Origin: Xanthomarina gelatinilytica
GTDB taxonomy: Bacteria; Bacteroidota; Bacteroidia; Flavobacteriales; Flavobacteriaceae
NCBI RefSeq assembly: GCF_000348685.1
Contig: NZ_ANLA01000010.1
Location: forward strand, 62,001 to 126,000
Reading direction: 5' to 3'
Length of the DNA stretch: 64,000 bases
Part shown: piece after piece, positions 34,826 through 44,139 of the stretch
Position numbering within the stretch: position 1 is the stretch's first letter
Layout of the letters: every line of letters begins with the position of its first letter
Notes under the pieces: model-generated
Told to the model about the DNA's origin: nothing
Databases searched by the model: none
The model's input: the letters and a program-made list of their open reading frames with translations, nothing else
Made by a program: the position numbers and the translations under genes

Positions 34826-35941
34826 CTAATTTGCAGTTGATTTTAGTGCTTCTTCCAAAGGTATTTGTTTTCCATCTTTGTATGCCACAATAAAACTAGA
34901 GACATATCCTCTGGATTTTGCATAATTCTGGAATTCTTTGATCTTGGTATAGTTTGAGGTATAACCATAAAAGTATTTGTATAAGCCATTTATTTTATCC
35001 CTTGTTACATCTTCCAGTCCTTTAAAGTTGTATGGTTTCAATTCAATTTCTTTTGAACTGGCTGCTATTTGGACTTTAAATACCACATTTTTAAAAATTT
35101 CATCAGGTTCAGTACTTAATGTTTCTTCTGTTTGGGTTTCCTGATAAACAAAATCGTCCACATTTTGGTATATGGCATTTTTATAATCCAAGATGGCTTT
35201 TTCAATGGCAGTAGCCATATCTTTTTGTCCTTTATTGGAGTTTAAATAAGCTCCTTCAGCTTTATTGGTAATAAAGCCTGTTTCCACCAAAACACTAGGC
35301 ATGATTGTTTGATGCAAGACGATAAATCCAGCCTGTTTAACACCTCTATTCTTACGTTTTAAGACATTTGTAAATTTATCCTGTATTAAACTGGCCAATA
35401 AAATGCTTTGATCTAAATACTCTTCTTGCATGAGTGTTAAACCGATGAAGGAACCTGGGGAATTTGGGTCGAAACCTTCATAGTTTTTCTCGTAATCGTC
35501 TTCCAAATAAATTACCTCGTTTTCTGCTTTGGCCACATTAAAATTGGTATCGTTTCTATGAATTCCCAGAACATAGGTTTCAGAGCCATAGGCTTGTGTA
35601 TGGTGTGCATTGCAATGAATGGATACAAACAAATCCGCTTTGGCCTCATTGGCAATTTTACCTCTTTTAAACAAATCCACAAAAACATCTTTTGTTCTGG
35701 TGTAAACCACTTTAATATCTGGATTTTTTTCCAATTCTTTTCCTACTTCCAAGGCAATTTTAAGGGCAATATCCTTTTCTTTATATCCTTCTTTAGATGG
35801 TTTCCCTGGGTCTTTACCTCCATGACCAGCGTCTAAAACCACCACAAACTTATTTGAGTTATCTTGTGCAAGCAAGGAATTGCTGAAATTTGACAAAACA
35901 AACAAAGCAGATAAGAAAAGTAATACCAATTTCGATTTCAT
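34826..35941 (-). CDS. N-acetylmuramoyl-L-alanine amidase (Amidase_3)
   Basis: A 371-residue exported peptidoglycan amidase. It has a signal peptide ending near SLLAQ, then the Amidase_3 domain with zinc ligands H40 (VVLDAGHGG), E55 (KEKDIALK) and H109 (SIHCNAH), and the catalytic glutamate in VLVETGFITN. The C-terminal ~80 residues (VVFKVQIAASSKEIELK...YKDGKQIPLEEAL) look like a SPOR-type septal peptidoglycan-binding domain. It cleaves the amide bond between MurNAc and the stem peptide, probably in cell separation. It is the first gene of the minus-strand run and diverges from lptD. Confidence 0.92.
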   Translation of the reverse strand: MKSKLVLLFLSALFVLSNFSNSLLAQDNSNKFVVVLDAGHGGKDPGKPSKEGYKEKDIALKIALEVGKELEKNPDIKVVYTRTKDVFVDLFKRGKIANEAKADLFVSIHCNAHHTQAYGSETYVLGIHRNDTNFNVAKAENEVIYLEDDYEKNYEGFDPNSPGSFIGLTLMQEEYLDQSILLASLIQDKFTNVLKRKNRGVKQAGFIVLHQTIMPSVLVETGFITNKAEGAYLNSNKGQKDMATAIEKAILDYKNAIYQNVDDFVYQETQTEETLSTEPDEIFKNVVFKVQIAASSKEIELKPYNFKGLEDVTRDKINGLYKYFYGYTSNYTKIKEFQNYAKSRGYVSSFIVAYKDGKQIPLEEALKSTAN

Positions 35942-36134
35942 AAAATAATATCTATTGTTTTTATAATTATCAACATGTCACACAAAGCATTGTACGTTTT
36001 AAACTTTTAAAGATGCAGCTTAAGTGTTTCATATAATAATAACAGCTATAGAGCGAGTTTATTACCCAATTTAATTAAGTAAAAGTTTATTTTCGAATTT
36101 TTGTGAATATTAAATTAATCACAAAAAATATATG

Positions 36135-36142
36135 TAATTTTG
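36135..36142 (+). promoter_or_regulatory. Candidate -7 element for lptD
   Basis: TAATTTTG matches TAnnTTTG and is followed by G. It overlaps the most upstream possible TTG start of lptD (36140), and stands 48 bp before the TTG at 36191. Confidence 0.4.
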
Positions 36143-36190
36143 GCAATTCAAAAACCGAGCCATACTTTTACAAAAATACATTTAAAAGCG

Positions 36191-38890
36191 TTGCGTACAA
36201 ACAACTTTTACATACTTTTTGCCTTAAGTTTTACAGTGTTTATCAACACTTTTGGCTTCGCTCAAGATATTCCAAAATCTGGAGGTACAGTCTCACCAGA
36301 AAAAGTCGAGGATACCGTTTCGGTAAATTTAAACACCTTAGAAAAACTAGAGGTTTCCGAAGTTGGTCAGGATTCCACCTTACAAGATTCTGTGAAGCCA
36401 AAACCAGAACTCTTAAGCGCCACAGTTACCTATAAAGCCAAAGACTACACCTCATTTAACATGAAGGAGCAAAAACTTTATTTATATAATGAAGCTGAAG
36501 TATATTTTGAGGACATGGAACTGAAAGCTGGAATTATTGTTATAGATTACAATAAAAAAGAAGTATATGCTGGACGCATTAAGGATTCTGCAGGTGTTTA
36601 CTCACAACGGCCTTCTTTTAAACAAGGAGACAATTTGGTTGAACCAGATTCCATAAGATTTAATTACGATACTGAAAAAGCCTTGATTTTTAAATCGAAA
36701 ACCGAACAACAGGGCATGCAGATATATGCACCAATCACCAAAAAAGAAAACGATTCCGTTATCTTTTTATATAAAGGTCGTTTTACCACATCCAAAGACA
36801 TAGAAAACCCAGAATATTATTTTCAAGCCAATAAAATTAAATTGGTACCAGGAAAAAAAATTGTAGTAGGTCTTACCAACATGGTTGTGGCAGATGTACC
36901 AACACCTATTGGGTTGCCTTTTGGTTTTTTCCCTTTAACAAAAAAACAAACCTCTGGAGTTTTAATCCCTAGTTTTGGTGAGCAAAGCAGTCGTGGTTAT
37001 TTCTTGCAGAATGGTGGTTATTATTTTGCAATTAGCGATTATATAGACTTAGCTGTTTTAGGGGATTATTACACCAATGGCAGTTATGGGTTACGTTTTG
37101 AAAGCAACTATGCCTTACGTTATAAATTTACGGGGAATTTAGGTTTTAGGTACGAAAACCTCATCAATAGTGAACGTGGATTTCCAGACTATTCCAAAAC
37201 CTCCATATACAATATTAGGTGGTCTCACACCCAAGATGGAAAATCCAGTCCCAATTCCAGATTTTCAGCATCTGTAAACCTTGGAAGCAGCAAGTATTAT
37301 CAAGAGTCCATAAATCAAGTTAACTCACCAAGTTTTCTTAACAACACCATGGCTTCCTCCATTTCTTATTCCAAAACTTTTCAAGGGGAACCACAGGTAA
37401 ACTTAAGTGTTGCTGCCACACATTCACAAAACACCAATACAGAAAGCATTAACATGACACTGCCTACCCTTCAGGCAAGTGTAAGTAGAATTTATCCGTT
37501 TGAGCCAAAAGTAGGATCCAAAAAAGGAATTATAGAAAACATCAACTTTCAATATAACATTAGGGCAGAAAACAGGATCCAAACCACAGATTCGCTTTTC
37601 TTTAAGAAAGAAATGTGGGACGATGCCCAAAACGGCATAAACCATAGCATTCCTCTTACAACCAATTTTAAAGTTTTTAAATATTTAAGTCTGAGTGCTG
37701 GCACAAACTATAGCGAAACCTGGACCTTTAAAACAGTGGATAAATATTACGACCAAACCACGAGGGAGGTTATTACCAATGAAAACAATGGGTTTGCTTC
37801 CTATAGAACCTATAATTTCAATGCTAGTTTGGGTACCACACTTTATGGAATGTTCAACTTTGAGAAGGAAGGTGAAGATAGAAAAATAAAAAAGCTAAGG
37901 CATATTATGAGACCTTCCATTAGCTATACCATCAATCCTTCTTTTGATCAGTATTATGATACTTACGAAGTAATAAGCGCAGATGGTTTAACATCGGAAC
38001 AAGTTGAATACTCCAAATTTGAAGGTTCTGTCTTTGGAGCTCCAAATAAAAATTATTCCAATACTGTTGGATTTGCATTGGGAAACAATATAGAAATGAA
38101 GGTTCGCGACAAAGATTCCACTCAAACAGAACCTAGAAAAATCAAAATATTGGACAACCTAAATTTCAGTACAGGCTATGATATTGCTGCAGACTCTTTA
38201 AACTGGAGTCCAATGAGGATTTCTGGAAGTACACAACTACTTAAAGATAAAATGTCTGTGAATTTTGGAGCTACCCTAAATCCATATGCATTGGACAACA
38301 ATAACAACCTTGTGGATATGTGGAATATTGATAATGGAGGTAGTTTGTTTAGGCTAACAAGTGCCAATGTTACTATGAATTATACCCTTTCAAACTCTAC
38401 CTTTTCTGGAGGTGAAACACAAGAAAGCTACGAAGAAACCTTAAGAAGTGGTGGTCGAGCAGACGATTTGTTTGGACGTTCCTTAGATTACGAAAACCCT
38501 AGTTTTTATGAAGATGACGATGAGGAAAACCAAACACCAAGCGATTTATATACCACTGTGATCCCTTGGAGCTTACGCCTGGCTTATGCCGTGAACTACT
38601 CCAATTCCAGAAGAGAAAACGAAATTTCATCACATTCCTTAATGTTTTCTGGTGATGTTGAAATATCTCCTCGTTGGAAAGTTGGAGCCTCCTCCGGTTA
38701 CGATTTTAAAAACAATGGCTTTACTTATACCTCTTTACGATTTGAAAGGGATTTATTGAGTTGGAGAATGAGTTTTAACTGGATCCCTTTTAGCGATAGA
38801 GCCTCTTGGAATTTCTTTATTGGCATAAAATCCAATCTGCTTAAAGATCTTAAATACGATAAAAGAAGACAACCAGATAAGCAATTATAA
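36191..38890 (+). CDS. lptD: LPS assembly outer membrane protein LptD (OstA family)
   Basis: About 899 residues from TTG at 36191, which gives a compact signal peptide (RTNNFYILFALSFTVFINTFGFAQ). The same frame stays open back to a TTG at 36140 (916 residues), but that codon overlaps a -7 element. An N-terminal OstA/LptA-like domain (YLYNEAEVYFEDMELKAGIIVIDYNKKEVYAG) is followed by a long beta-barrel rich in alternating aromatic strands. LptD inserts lipopolysaccharide into the outer leaflet. The Bacteroidota form differs much from the E. coli one, so the call rests on domain order and length. RidA follows 20 bp later. Confidence 0.85.
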   Translation: MRTNNFYILFALSFTVFINTFGFAQDIPKSGGTVSPEKVEDTVSVNLNTLEKLEVSEVGQDSTLQDSVKPKPELLSATVTYKAKDYTSFNMKEQKLYLYNEAEVYFEDMELKAGIIVIDYNKKEVYAGRIKDSAGVYSQRPSFKQGDNLVEPDSIRFNYDTEKALIFKSKTEQQGMQIYAPITKKENDSVIFLYKGRFTTSKDIENPEYYFQANKIKLVPGKKIVVGLTNMVVADVPTPIGLPFGFFPLTKKQTSGVLIPSFGEQSSRGYFLQNGGYYFAISDYIDLAVLGDYYTNGSYGLRFESNYALRYKFTGNLGFRYENLINSERGFPDYSKTSIYNIRWSHTQDGKSSPNSRFSASVNLGSSKYYQESINQVNSPSFLNNTMASSISYSKTFQGEPQVNLSVAATHSQNTNTESINMTLPTLQASVSRIYPFEPKVGSKKGIIENINFQYNIRAENRIQTTDSLFFKKEMWDDAQNGINHSIPLTTNFKVFKYLSLSAGTNYSETWTFKTVDKYYDQTTREVITNENNGFASYRTYNFNASLGTTLYGMFNFEKEGEDRKIKKLRHIMRPSISYTINPSFDQYYDTYEVISADGLTSEQVEYSKFEGSVFGAPNKNYSNTVGFALGNNIEMKVRDKDSTQTEPRKIKILDNLNFSTGYDIAADSLNWSPMRISGSTQLLKDKMSVNFGATLNPYALDNNNNLVDMWNIDNGGSLFRLTSANVTMNYTLSNSTFSGGETQESYEETLRSGGRADDLFGRSLDYENPSFYEDDDEENQTPSDLYTTVIPWSLRLAYAVNYSNSRRENEISSHSLMFSGDVEISPRWKVGASSGYDFKNNGFTYTSLRFERDLLSWRMSFNWIPFSDRASWNFFIGIKSNLLKDLKYDKRRQPDKQL

Positions 38891-38910
38891 TTTTAAAACA
38901 CACATAGGTC

Positions 38911-39291
38911 ATGAAAAAAATAATAAATACATCTCACGCACCTGCTCCCATAGGACCATACAATCAAGCTGTTTTAGTAAACAATATTTTATACACATCT
39001 GGACAAATAGCCTTAAACCCTATTACCATGGAATTGGTTTTAGACGATATAAAAACGGAAACCAAACAGGTTATGGAAAACTTAAAAGCTGTTTTAAAAG
39101 CTGCTGACATGACTTTTGAAAATGTTTTTAAAACCACTATTTTTATTAGCGACATGCACAATTTTTCTAAAATAAACGAGGTGTATGCAACTTATTTCAA
39201 TGAAGAAACAGCTCCTGCCAGAGAAACGGTTGAAGTTGCCAACTTACCAAAGTTTGTAAATGTAGAAATTAGCATGATGGCTTGTAAATAA
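38911..39291 (+). CDS. ridA: RidA family enamine/imine deaminase
   Basis: A 126-residue protein that hydrolyses reactive enamines and imines such as 2-aminoacrylate. It opens with HAPAPIGPYNQAV and has LYTSGQIALNP, and the key arginine in APARETVEVANLP that binds the substrate carboxylate. Length is standard. It sits 20 bp after lptD on the same strand and is probably cotranscribed. The end MMACK departs slightly from the common EAIA ending. Confidence 0.92.
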   Translation: MKKIINTSHAPAPIGPYNQAVLVNNILYTSGQIALNPITMELVLDDIKTETKQVMENLKAVLKAADMTFENVFKTTIFISDMHNFSKINEVYATYFNEETAPARETVEVANLPKFVNVEISMMACK

Positions 39292-39492
39292 GCTTAAGCT
39301 ACTTTTCAAAAAAGTAATTAAAGTAGATGCTTTTTTTCTCTTGTCTGGACAATTCATTAAAGTTATTTCAAAAAACTTTAACTTTTAGCCAACTATACTG
39401 TCTATATCCAAAACTGTAAATAAACTCTATAGCTTTTTTATGCGTGCGTTTTATAAATATATGTCTAAGGCTTTCATATAATTATTCGGAAA

Positions 39493-40123
39493 TTAGAAGG
39501 TTTTATAAAACACCATTTTTCCATTAACATAAATACCTTTTGGTAGTTGATTTCTAAACTTATTAAACTTTTCTATTAGCTTAAGTTTTGAAATAGTCTT
39601 AATTAAAAAGTTATGAATGTTATTTATTTTTAGCACTCCATGAACTTCATATTCATTGTTAGTAGATAACCAATAGGAATATCTTTTAATTTCATTTTTA
39701 TAACCAAATTCAATTATATAATTATAAAGTCCTTCAATTTTTAGATTATTGTCTTCTATATTATTTGAAGCATTTAAGTATCTCAATTCTTCAAAATTAA
39801 TTTGATTTAATAGTTTTTTGGTTTGTTTTGAAGTCAGTTTGTTTTCTTCATGTATATAATCCACATATTCATTTTCAAAATTATAATGAGCTATAAAATT
39901 AATGATACAGCCTAGATATATATTTTCATCTTTTTTATATAATTCAACAACCTGACCGTTTGACCAGATTCGAATACCTTGAATTGTATCCAATTTGCCA
40001 AAACTATCCAAATTAATGGCGTTCTGAATAGAGTCAATATTATTAATTAGATAGGATTCAGGTTCATTTTGAGAAAATGCCTAAGTTGAAAAAAAACAAA
40101 ATACTAGAATTATTTTTTTTCAT
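39493..40123 (-). pseudogene. Secreted-protein gene with broken signal peptide
   Basis: The open frame at 39493-40011 gives 172 residues from a TTG. Upstream in the same frame the code continues as AFSQNEPESYLINNIDSIQNAIN, then meets a TAG at 40083-40081, preceded by codons reading KKIILVFCFFST. An ATG at 40123 is followed by a run of eight A; with seven A it would enter this frame as MKKIILVFCFF, a classic signal peptide ending AFSQ. So two lesions, a +1 A and a nonsense codon, separate the start from the body. The mature part has no recognised domain. It probably is a recent pseudogene, or a body translated without export. Confidence 0.65.
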
Positions 40124-40164
40124 TATTGTATGGGATTTTTTTTAAGTAATAATACTAATTAGAT

Positions 40165-42540
40165 TTATTCTTCGAGCAAACTCTCTTGAAACAGCTTATA
40201 AATCCTTAAATACTCATCGGTCCAGCTACTTGGCTCTACAAAACCATGTCGTTCTAATGGATATATGGCCATTTCCCAGTTTTCTTTTCCCAATTCAATT
40301 AAACGTTGCGATAAACGAACCATATCCTGAAAGTGTACATTATCGTCTATCATGCCATGCAGTATCAATAAATCGCCTTGCAAACCTTCGGCAAAATAAA
40401 TAGGTGAACTTCTTTTGTATGCTAAACTATCAGTTACTGGAGTGTTTAAAATTCTTGCTGTATACCCATGATTGTATGCAGCCCAATCCCCTACAGAACG
40501 AATAGCAGCTCCAGCTTTAAAGGTTTCAGCTTCATTAAACATGGCCATAAGTGTTATAAAGCCACCATAAGAACCACCATAAATACCAATTTTATCAGCA
40601 TCAATGTCATAATTCTTAATTAAATATTCAGCTCCATCTACTTGGTCAGATAGATCCTTTCCTCCCATATGTCTGTAAATTCCAGTTCTCCAATCCCTTC
40701 CGTAGCCTGCACTTCCACGATAATCTATATCCAACACAGTATAACCATTGTCAACCAATAAATTGTGGAACATATATTCACGATAATAACTGCTCCACCA
40801 TTTATGGGCATTTTGCAAATATCCTGCTCCATGCACAAAAATAACAGCTGCTTTGTTTTTAACCTCAGTTTTTGGCTGGTACAATCTAGCATGGACTTGT
40901 GCTCCATCGTCTGCTTTAAAGCTAATGACTTCTGGGTCTTTCCATGGATAGTCGTTAAAAACTTTAGATGTAGAATAGGTAATCTGTTTAGGGGTAGTTG
41001 CTTTTGATGCAAACAACGGATTTGCCTTTACATATAGTTCTGTTGGCTTGTTTGAATAGGAATACAAGATTGCCATTTGCTTTTCGTCTGGGGACAGAAC
41101 GACCTCATTGTTACCTATGCGCTCTGTTAATGCTGTAAATGTACCTCCTTGAATTGGCATACTATAAAATTGGCGATCTCCAGGGTGATTTTTATTGGCA
41201 GTAAAATACCAACGTTTTTGATCCTTTGAAATCTGTGGTTTATATATTTCAAAAGAACCTGCTGTAAGCGCTTTTTCTTTTTTAGAATTCACATTCAAAG
41301 TATATAAATGCGAATAGCCTGTTTTTTCAGATTGATACCAAATGGATTTATTATCTGGCATCCAACCTAAAACGCCTCCTCCGTAACCTCCAATTCCAGG
41401 ACCAGCAATCCAAGCTTCGTCATGCTGATGATTTAGGTTTTCTATAGTGCCATCTTCAACGTTCAATAAAACAATCCAACGGTCTTTATAATCGTTGGCA
41501 ATAATATCCAAAACGGCATAATTACCATCTGGACTCCAAGTAGGTCCGGAAATATAACCAATTCGGTTATCGTTTTTATATGGTTTATCAGGATACTCCT
41601 TGGTGTATTCTGGAATATAATCCAAACCTTCTAAGTTATCTAAAATTACAGGATAGATATTCTTGTTTGTAATATCATAAACAAACATACTATACTCAGT
41701 AAGCTCATCCCCTACTTTAGAACGCGTGTTTTCATTTTCGGTATAACCAGATTCCGTTACGTAATGAGGCATGATGGTTTTTTTGTTTTCTGGCTTTTTT
41801 GCAGTTACGTAAGTCACATACTTACCATCTGGACTCATTTTTTGGTTTATTACAGACTTTCCATCAAGCACAATCTTTAAAGGTTTTTTAGTGTCAAAAC
41901 GGGTCATCAAGCTATCGTGCTTATCAGATTTTTCTTTACGTGTTCTTAAAACCTCAAATAATTCCAACTGATCTTTTTCTAACCAAATGTCTTTCTCACT
42001 CTTAGGTTTTTCAGTCTTCTCCTTATTAACAAAGTTTGTGACTTGGGTTGTTGTTCCTGTTTCCAAATCCCAGGTGTAGATATTTTTTTCATTAACATAT
42101 GCTATTTTTTTATCGTTATCTGTAAAATGTGCCTGACTTTCGTAATCCATTGTTTGTGTTACCTGTAGGGTTTTATTGGAGGAAACATCAACCAAAAAAA
42201 CATCTCCATGTTTTGTGTAAACTTTCTTTGTTTTGTCAGTGTTGAAAATAAAATCAAAAGACGCTAATGCATACTCTGTTTCAAAATCTACTTTAGAAAT
42301 TTTATCGTTTTTTAGATGATACAAATAAAGCGAGTCGCTTAATGCTGCTTCCGGATTCCAATCAAAATAGATCTTGTCACTATTATTGGACCAATTAACA
42401 TGGGATGGTAAATGTCCCACAAATCCATCTCCTTGCATGATTTCTGGAATGGTAAGCTTTGAAAGATTGTTTTTTTGAGCATGGCTAGTGACATACATAA
42501 AACATAAAATCACATAAAACAGCAAGTTATTAAACTTCAT
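40165..42540 (-). CDS. S9 family prolyl oligopeptidase/dipeptidyl peptidase-like protein
   Basis: A 791-residue exported serine peptidase. A signal peptide (about residues 1-21, ending SHAQ) precedes an N-terminal beta-propeller with TolB/WD40-like blades (SPDGKYVTYVTAK, SPDGNYAVLDI, SPDEKQMAIL). The C-terminal alpha/beta-hydrolase domain has the nucleophile S657 in GGSYGG, the acid in MIDDNVHF and H765 in LERHGF. Such proteins cleave dipeptides or short peptides in the periplasm, often after proline. It is a single gene divergent from guaC. Confidence 0.92.
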   Translation of the reverse strand: MKFNNLLFYVILCFMYVTSHAQKNNLSKLTIPEIMQGDGFVGHLPSHVNWSNNSDKIYFDWNPEAALSDSLYLYHLKNDKISKVDFETEYALASFDFIFNTDKTKKVYTKHGDVFLVDVSSNKTLQVTQTMDYESQAHFTDNDKKIAYVNEKNIYTWDLETGTTTQVTNFVNKEKTEKPKSEKDIWLEKDQLELFEVLRTRKEKSDKHDSLMTRFDTKKPLKIVLDGKSVINQKMSPDGKYVTYVTAKKPENKKTIMPHYVTESGYTENENTRSKVGDELTEYSMFVYDITNKNIYPVILDNLEGLDYIPEYTKEYPDKPYKNDNRIGYISGPTWSPDGNYAVLDIIANDYKDRWIVLLNVEDGTIENLNHQHDEAWIAGPGIGGYGGGVLGWMPDNKSIWYQSEKTGYSHLYTLNVNSKKEKALTAGSFEIYKPQISKDQKRWYFTANKNHPGDRQFYSMPIQGGTFTALTERIGNNEVVLSPDEKQMAILYSYSNKPTELYVKANPLFASKATTPKQITYSTSKVFNDYPWKDPEVISFKADDGAQVHARLYQPKTEVKNKAAVIFVHGAGYLQNAHKWWSSYYREYMFHNLLVDNGYTVLDIDYRGSAGYGRDWRTGIYRHMGGKDLSDQVDGAEYLIKNYDIDADKIGIYGGSYGGFITLMAMFNEAETFKAGAAIRSVGDWAAYNHGYTARILNTPVTDSLAYKRSSPIYFAEGLQGDLLILHGMIDDNVHFQDMVRLSQRLIELGKENWEMAIYPLERHGFVEPSSWTDEYLRIYKLFQESLLEE

Positions 42541-42701
42541 AATATAGAGGGTCTAGAAAATATTTAGGAAACGAAGTTACTCTTTCTAAAATGAAATTCA
42601 AACCAAAAACAGCTATTCAGTAATTTAGTTTCTATAAACATATTGTTAATAAATGAGTTTTTAAATTTTACTTTTTCAAAGGAGTTTTTTCCAAGAACTT
42701 G

Positions 42702-42709
42702 TATTTTTG
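42702..42709 (+). promoter_or_regulatory. Candidate -7 element for guaC
   Basis: TATTTTTG matches TAnnTTTG exactly, 24 bp before the ATG at 42734, and overlaps an in-frame TTG at 42707. Confidence 0.45.
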
Positions 42710-42733
42710 AAAGTAACCAAACCCATTGACAAG

Positions 42734-43774
42734 ATGCGCATAGAACAAGACATTAAATTAGGTTTTAAAGATGTGATGATAAGACCCAAACGTTCCACTT
42801 TAAAAAGTAGGTCTCAAGTAAATCTGGAACGGGATTTCACTTTCTTAAACAGTCAGTTACCTTGGCATGGCATCCCAATCATGGCAGCCAACATGGATAC
42901 TGTTGGTACGTTTGAAATGGCTAGGGCATTAAGCAAACATAAGTTGTTTACTGCCATACACAAGCATTATTCCATTCCGGAATGGAAAGAGTTTTTAAAA
43001 AATGCTCCTGAGCAAATTGAAGATTATATTGCCATAAGCACAGGAACTGGAAAACAGGATTCCGAAAAATTAGCCACTATTTTTAAATTGCATCCTCACT
43101 TAAAATTTATATGTATTGATGTGGCCAATGGTTACTCTGAACATTTTGTAAATTTTGTGAAGAAAACCAGGGAACAATATCCAAAAAAAACCATAATTGC
43201 GGGAAATGTGGTAACAGGGGAAATGGTAGAAGAACTCTTGTTGTCTGGAGCAGATATTATTAAAGTAGGCATTGGTCCTGGTTCCGTATGTACCACACGA
43301 GTAAAAACAGGTGTTGGTTATCCGCAACTTTCCGCCATTATAGAATGTGCTGATGCTGCTCATGGATTGGGAGGCCAAATAATTAGCGATGGAGGTTGTA
43401 CAACTCCTGGAGATGTGGCGAAAGCCTTTGGTGCTGGAGCCGATTTTGTGATGCTTGGAGGCATGTTGGCAGGACATCAGGAAAGTGGTGGAGAAACTAT
43501 TGAAAGACATGGCACAAAGTTCAAACAGTTTTATGGAATGAGTTCTGCAACAGCCATGGACAAATACGTTGGTGGCGTAGCAGAATATAGAGCCAGTGAA
43601 GGTAAAACCGTTGAAGTACCATACAAAGGCGAGGTAGAAACCACACTTCAGGACATTTTAGGAGGCTTACGAAGCACCTGTACTTATGTTGGTGCCCAAC
43701 GATTAAAAGAACTGACCAAAAGAACCACTTTTATTCGGGTTGCAGAACAGGAAAACAGGGTTTATACAGAATAA
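42734..43774 (+). CDS. guaC: GMP reductase
   Basis: About 346 residues from ATG at 42734; an upstream in-frame TTG at 42707 would add nine. The enzyme reduces GMP to IMP with NADPH. It begins [21 protein letters not shown], has the active-site loop [11 protein letters not shown], and [20 protein letters not shown] followed by [10 protein letters not shown]. From the ATG the catalytic cysteine is Cys186, the number usual for GuaC, which supports this start. The absence of CBS domains and the length separate it from IMP dehydrogenase. It converges on mgsA with only 2 bp between stops. Confidence 0.93.
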   Translation: MRIEQDIKLGFKDVMIRPKRSTLKSRSQVNLERDFTFLNSQLPWHGIPIMAANMDTVGTFEMARALSKHKLFTAIHKHYSIPEWKEFLKNAPEQIEDYIAISTGTGKQDSEKLATIFKLHPHLKFICIDVANGYSEHFVNFVKKTREQYPKKTIIAGNVVTGEMVEELLLSGADIIKVGIGPGSVCTTRVKTGVGYPQLSAIIECADAAHGLGGQIISDGGCTTPGDVAKAFGAGADFVMLGGMLAGHQESGGETIERHGTKFKQFYGMSSATAMDKYVGGVAEYRASEGKTVEVPYKGEVETTLQDILGGLRSTCTYVGAQRLKELTKRTTFIRVAEQENRVYTE

Positions 43775-43776
43775 AT

Positions 43777-44139
43777 TTACAAACCTTTCATTAATAACTC
43801 AGCTGTGGCAGGATTGGTTGCTAAAGGGACATCATGCACATCACAAAGACGCATGAGCATGAGTACATCTGGTTCATGAGGATGTTTTTCCAAGGGATCT
43901 CTAAAAAACAAAACCATGTTGCATTTACCTTCAGCTACCCTTGCAGCAATTTGCGCATCTCCACCCAAAGGGCCTGAAAGTAATCTTAAAACTTCAAAGC
44001 CTGCCTTTTTAACCTTTTTTCCAGTTGTTCCAGTTGAAACCAGGGAAATATTTTTTTGAAGCAGAATCTCTTTATGTTCATTTAAAAACTGAACCATCTC
44101 AGCTTTTTTTCCATCGTGAGCTATAATTGCTATTTCCAT
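43777..44139 (-). CDS. mgsA: Methylglyoxal synthase
   Basis: A 120-residue enzyme converting dihydroxyacetone phosphate to methylglyoxal and phosphate. Diagnostic segments are AIIAHDGKKAEMVQF, STGTTGKKVKKAG, SGPLGGDAQIAARVAEG (catalytic aspartate) and FFRDPLEKHPHEPDV with the phosphate-binding part. The gene overlaps the upstream sugar kinase gene by 10 bp and is the last of a cluster with pfkA and gap, so it can drain triose phosphate when phosphate is short. Confidence 0.94.
   Translation of the reverse strand: MEIAIIAHDGKKAEMVQFLNEHKEILLQKNISLVSTGTTGKKVKKAGFEVLRLLSGPLGGDAQIAARVAEGKCNMVLFFRDPLEKHPHEPDVLMLMRLCDVHDVPLATNPATAELLMKGL

Noticed and set aside
36103-36435. 110-residue plus-strand frame at the lptD 5' end
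   Set aside because: It overlaps the lptD signal peptide and OstA region in another frame, has basic, low-complexity composition and no start context.
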